From positions 1 to 9,906 of the forward strand of contig JAQULN010000066.1 of assembly GCA_028718575.1 (NCBI GenBank): a stretch of DNA of 9,906 bases. The letters are read 5' to 3'. The notes beneath the pieces were generated by a model. It was not told the DNA's origin, did not search any database, and worked only from the letters and a program-made list of their open reading frames with translations. Positions 7,651 through 9,906 of this stretch are shown piece after piece. The position numbers and the translations under genes were made by a program. How positions within the stretch are numbered: the stretch's first letter is position 1; every line of letters starts with the position of its first letter. Origin of the DNA: Candidatus Krumholzibacteriia bacterium (GTDB lineage Bacteria > Krumholzibacteriota > Krumholzibacteriia > LZORAL124-64-63).

Positions 7651-7672
7651 GGGCTAACGACGGGCTAACGAC
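7651..7672 (+). repeat. Tandem 11-base repeat in the thiolase-dehydrogenase spacer
   Basis: GGGCTAACGAC occurs twice back to back, followed by GGG, filling most of the 38-base spacer between the two genes. It looks like a recent slippage duplication just ahead of the ribosome binding site AAGGA (7676-7680). It adds two TAA triplets, one of them in the thiolase frame. Confidence 0.75.
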
Positions 7673-7685
7673 GGGAAGGAACGCG

Positions 7686-8528
7686 ATGAAGGTAGCGGTG
7701 ATTGGCGGCGGGACGATGGGCAACGGCATTGCCCATGTCTTTGCCCTCTACGAGCATCAGGTAGCGCTGATCGACACGTCAGAGGCCGTTCTGCAACGGG
7801 CGCGCGCCACGATCGAGCAGAACCTCGAACGCCAGGTCAAGAAACAACAGTGCAGCGCGGCGCAGGCGGCAACCGCGCTGAGTCGGCTCGCGCCGAGCAC
7901 CCATCTCGAGGCGGCGGCCGACAGTGCGCTGGTTGTCGAGGCAGCCTACGAAGACTATGCCGTCAAGCGCGACATCTTCGTTCAGCTGGACGCGGCTTGC
8001 GCGCCGGACACCGTCCTGGCCAGCAACACCAGCAGCATCAGCCTGACCCGGCTCGGCGGTGCGACACGCCGGCCCGACCGCGTCATCGGCATGCATTTCA
8101 TGAACCCGGTGCCGGTGATGAAGCTGGTCGAAGTGATCTGCGGCCACGCGACGAGCCCACAAACCCTTGCCTTCGTGATCGAGACCGCCAAGGAGCTCGA
8201 CAAGGTGCCGGTCACGGTGCAGGACTACCCGGGCTTTATCAGCAACCGGGTGCTCATGCCGATGATCAACGAGGCCATCCAGTGTCTGCTGGAGGGTGTG
8301 GCCGACCGCGACGCGATCGACACGGTCATGAAGCTGGGCATGGCCCACCCGATGGGACCCCTGGCCCTGGCCGATTTCATCGGACTCGATGTCTGCCTGA
8401 GCATCATGGACGTGCTCTACGAAGGCTTCGGTGACAGCAAGTACCGGCCCAGCCCGCTGCTGCGCCGCATGGTCGCCGCCGGCGAACTCGGCCGCAAGAC
8501 CGGCCGCGGGTTCTATACGTACGGTTAG
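7686..8528 (+). CDS. hbd: 3-hydroxybutyryl-CoA dehydrogenase (NAD-dependent)
   Basis: This 280-residue enzyme interconverts acetoacetyl-CoA and 3-hydroxybutyryl-CoA with a nicotinamide cofactor. The N-terminal Rossmann fold has VIGGGTMGNGIA at 5-16. Asp30 closes the second strand, which in this family favours NAD over NADP. Catalytic residues match the family spacing: Ser116 in ASNTSS, His137 and Glu149 in HFMNPVPVMKLVEV, and Asn187 in PGFISNRV. The C-terminal dimerisation domain has MAHPMGPLALADFIGLD at 219-235 and ends GRKTGRGFYTYG. Length is the family norm for short-chain (PaaH/Hbd) enzymes, and no enoyl-CoA hydratase domain is fused as in FadB. ATG 7686 is preceded by AAGGA at five bases and begins exactly at the Rossmann strand. 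It lies between a thiolase and an acyl-CoA dehydrogenase, placing it in a C4 acyl-CoA pathway. Confidence 0.97.
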   Translation: MKVAVIGGGTMGNGIAHVFALYEHQVALIDTSEAVLQRARATIEQNLERQVKKQQCSAAQAATALSRLAPSTHLEAAADSALVVEAAYEDYAVKRDIFVQLDAACAPDTVLASNTSSISLTRLGGATRRPDRVIGMHFMNPVPVMKLVEVICGHATSPQTLAFVIETAKELDKVPVTVQDYPGFISNRVLMPMINEAIQCLLEGVADRDAIDTVMKLGMAHPMGPLALADFIGLDVCLSIMDVLYEGFGDSKYRPSPLLRRMVAAGELGRKTGRGFYTYG

Positions 8529-8540
8529 CCCAGAGCCCCG

Positions 8541-8574
8541 CTGGATCATCCGGGCTGGTTCACGACCTGGTTCA
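8541..8574 (+). repeat. Three CTGGWTCA copies in the spacer before the acyl-CoA dehydrogenase
   Basis: CTGGATCA (8541), CTGGTTCA (8555) and CTGGTTCA (8567) occur at 14- and 12-base steps in the 73-base spacer. They may be a small direct-repeat cluster or coincidence. No regulator is implied by anything else in view. Confidence 0.35.
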
Positions 8575-8589
8575 TCAGCAGTCGCGTCC

Positions 8590-8595
8590 AAGGAG
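8590..8595 (+). promoter_or_regulatory. Ribosome binding site supporting the acyl-CoA dehydrogenase GTG start
   Basis: AAGGAG lies six bases before GTG 8602. This makes the GTG the start and gives a protein beginning MEFTFNENQRML, as expected for the family. Confidence 0.8.
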
Positions 8596-8601
8596 TAGCC
8601 G

Positions 8602-9741
8602 GTGGAATTCACCTTCAATGAGAATCAACGCATGTTGCGCGACATGACGCGGGATTTCGCTGCCCGCGAGATCGCGCCGCTCGCGCATACGATGGACGCG
8701 ACCGGCGAAATCCCGGACGCGCTGATCGCCAAGCTGCGCGATGCAGGCTTCTTCGGGCTCAGCTACCCGCCGCAGTACGGAGGTCTGGGGCTCGATACCA
8801 TCGCCTACGGCCTGGTCGTCGAGGAACTCGCGCGACAGTCGGCCGGCGTCTGCATCATGGTCACCGTCCACAACAGCGTCGGTTACTACCCGCTCGCGGG
8901 TTTCGGCAGCGCCGAGCTGCAGGCTGCCATCTTGCCGCGGCTGGCGGCCGGCGAGATTGCCAGCTTCTGCGTCTCCGAGCCGCATGCAGGCAGCGATGCC
9001 GCCGCCTTGGCCGCGACCGCCCGTCGCGACCAAGACGCCTACGTGCTGGACGGCGCCAAGGCCTGGGTGACCAACGGCTCGCGGGCCCGCTTCTTCGTCG
9101 TGCTGGCGCGGACTCCCGGAACGACCGGTCACCGCGATATCCACGCCTTCCTGGTCGAGCGCGATACGCCCGGTCTGGCGGTTGCCAAGAAAGAAGACAA
9201 GCTCGGCCTGCGCGCCAGCGACACGGTGGTCGTCTCGCTGGACGGCGTCCGCGTGCCGGCTGGCCAGCGTCTGGGCGAGGAGGGCGAGGGTTTCAAGATC
9301 GCCATGAGCGCGCTGGACGGCGGCCGCATCGGGGTCGCCTTCCAGGCGCTTGGCATCGGCCGGGCTTGTCTCGAGGAAGCCTTGCGCTACGCACGGACGC
9401 GGCAGGCGTTCGGCAAGCCGTTGGCGGCTCAGCCGGTGATCCAGCAAATGCTGGCGGACATGGCGACGGAACTGGATGCGGCCCGCTTGCTCGCGTTGCG
9501 GGCAGCCTGGCGGAAGGACCAGGGCGAGCCGTTCACCAAGGAGGCGGCGATGGCCAAGCTCTTTGCGAGCGAAGCCGCGGGCCGTGTCGCCGACCTCGCG
9601 TTGCAGATCCACGGCGGCTACGGCTACGTCAAGGAATACCCGGTCGAGCGCTACTATCGCGATGTCCGTGTCACGCGGATCTACGAAGGCACCAGCGAGA
9701 TCCAGCGACTCGTGATCGCCAGGGCGATCCTGCAGGAATAA
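8602..9741 (+). CDS. Short-chain (butyryl-CoA-type) acyl-CoA dehydrogenase
   Basis: This 379-residue FAD enzyme introduces (or, run in reverse, reduces) the alpha-beta double bond of short acyl-CoAs, passing electrons to an electron-transferring flavoprotein. The N-terminal helical domain begins FTFNENQRMLRDMTRDFA. Family signature 1 is CVSEPHAGSD at 123-132, and the middle beta domain carries AWVTNGS and KLGLRASDT. Signature 2 is QIHGGYGYVKEYPVERYYRD at 335-354. Glu362 in IYEGTSEIQRL is at the catalytic-base position of short- and medium-chain enzymes. The length equals that of known butyryl-CoA dehydrogenases. Placement after thiolase and 3-hydroxybutyryl-CoA dehydrogenase suggests a C4 substrate, but branched short-chain substrates cannot be excluded. 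The gap of 73 bases is wider than the upstream one, so a separate promoter is possible, though none was recognised. No electron-transferring flavoprotein gene is adjacent. Confidence 0.96.
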   Translation: MEFTFNENQRMLRDMTRDFAAREIAPLAHTMDATGEIPDALIAKLRDAGFFGLSYPPQYGGLGLDTIAYGLVVEELARQSAGVCIMVTVHNSVGYYPLAGFGSAELQAAILPRLAAGEIASFCVSEPHAGSDAAALAATARRDQDAYVLDGAKAWVTNGSRARFFVVLARTPGTTGHRDIHAFLVERDTPGLAVAKKEDKLGLRASDTVVVSLDGVRVPAGQRLGEEGEGFKIAMSALDGGRIGVAFQALGIGRACLEEALRYARTRQAFGKPLAAQPVIQQMLADMATELDAARLLALRAAWRKDQGEPFTKEAAMAKLFASEAAGRVADLALQIHGGYGYVKEYPVERYYRDVRVTRIYEGTSEIQRLVIARAILQE

Positions 9742-9766
9742 TCCGCACCGGCCCGGCCGCACCGAT

Positions 9767-9798
9767 TTGCCTCGACCCGTTTCTACTTGCCCCGACCC
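9767..9798 (+). repeat. Near-identical 12-base direct repeats after the acyl-CoA dehydrogenase
   Basis: TTGCCTCGACCC (9767-9778) and TTGCCCCGACCC (9787-9798) differ at one base and start 20 bases apart in the gap after the gene. Function is unknown and chance is possible. Confidence 0.35.
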
Positions 9799-9802
9799 AA
9801 CC

Positions 9803-9838
9803 TGCCGCCGCGGCGGCACGGACCGCGGCGAGCCGCGG
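9803..9838. terminator. Two GC palindromes between convergent genes, probable bidirectional terminator
   Basis: TGCCGCCGCGGCGGCA (9803-9818) is a perfect 16-base palindrome. It is followed five bases later by CCGCGGC-GA-GCCGCGG (9823-9838), a seven-pair stem with only two bases between the arms, so the RNA loop must open by a pair. They sit between the acyl-CoA dehydrogenase stop and the stop of the opposing gene, the right place to end transcription from both sides. There are no T-runs, so factor-independent termination is not assured. Confidence 0.4.
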
Positions 9839-9845
9839 CCAACGG

Positions 9846-9906
9846 TCAATCCACGTAGCCCAGCGAACGCAACTGCCGGCGGATCGCCTCGTCGACCGCG
9901 GGGGCG
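9846..9906 (-). CDS. 3' end of a minus-strand gene, probably sulfatase/alkaline-phosphatase superfamily
   Basis: Only the last 19 codons are in the window, reading APAVDEAIRRQLRSLGYVD and then TGA. A helix ending in LRSLGYVD or a close variant is a very common C-terminus of secreted or membrane-anchored sulfatases and phosphodiesterases of the alkaline-phosphatase superfamily, including forms fused to tetratricopeptide repeats. The match is from family knowledge of a short motif, so the assignment is provisional. The reading frame itself is credible because it ends cleanly beyond the palindromes and converges on the acyl-CoA dehydrogenase gene. Confidence 0.5.
   Translation of the reverse strand, partial: APAVDEAIRRQLRSLGYVD

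Noticed and set aside
8541..8574. CRISPR-like or iteron array
   Set aside because: Only three eight-base near-copies with unequal steps of 14 and 12 bases. Too short and irregular for either.
7779..8618. Minus-strand open frame opposite hbd
   Set aside because: It is a shadow of the dehydrogenase reading frame, rich in His, Asp and Arg, with no family resemblance.
8575..9849. Long minus-strand open frame of over 400 codons opposite the acyl-CoA dehydrogenase
   Set aside because: It lies antisense to a gene with all family motifs, has no recognisable domain, and is rich in Arg, Gly and Ala. This is the usual shadow of a GC-rich gene.

Overview
The window is GC-rich bacterial DNA packed with protein-coding genes. 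Nine coding regions are supported, and the two at the edges are incomplete. Several traits point to a Gram-negative bacterium of the wider FCB/candidate-phylum type (Eisenbacteria- or Krumholzibacteriota-like). These are secreted proteins ending in FlgD-type Ig-like tails (PNPFNP, then SGVYW near the end), a lamin-tail-domain secreted protein, and a gene end typical of sulfatase/alkaline-phosphatase-superfamily proteins. The phylum is an inference; no rRNA or marker gene is present. No tRNA, rRNA, transposon or CRISPR array was seen.

Left part (1-3536): the 3' end of a secreted Ig-repeat protein (+) converges on a secreted M1-family zinc aminopeptidase (-). Both end in the same kind of C-terminal tail, so both are probably handled by the same export or surface-anchoring route. 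Upstream of the peptidase on the same strand is a solitary cheW with no other chemotaxis gene in view.

Middle (3537-6266): an AT-rich island carrying an inverted repeat separates cheW from a lipoprotein of the family 5 (peptide/nickel) ABC substrate-binding proteins, which has a TTG start. A 279-base divergent intergenic region follows, then a small secreted lamin-tail-domain protein with a calcium-loop-like insert.

Right part (6448-9741): a collinear metabolic set of thiolase (acetyl-CoA C-acetyltransferase type), NAD-dependent 3-hydroxybutyryl-CoA dehydrogenase and short-chain acyl-CoA dehydrogenase. Together they cover three of the four steps linking acetyl-CoA to butyryl-CoA, in either direction. 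The enoyl-CoA hydratase (crotonase) and the electron-transferring flavoprotein are not in the window. The set ends at two strong GC palindromes, facing the 3' tail of a gene on the minus strand (probably sulfatase-like).

I did not find a convincing undescribed system. The most useful leads are the AT-rich operator-like island before cheW, the long inverted repeat before the thiolase, the paired sorting-tail genes and the unusual lamin-tail protein.
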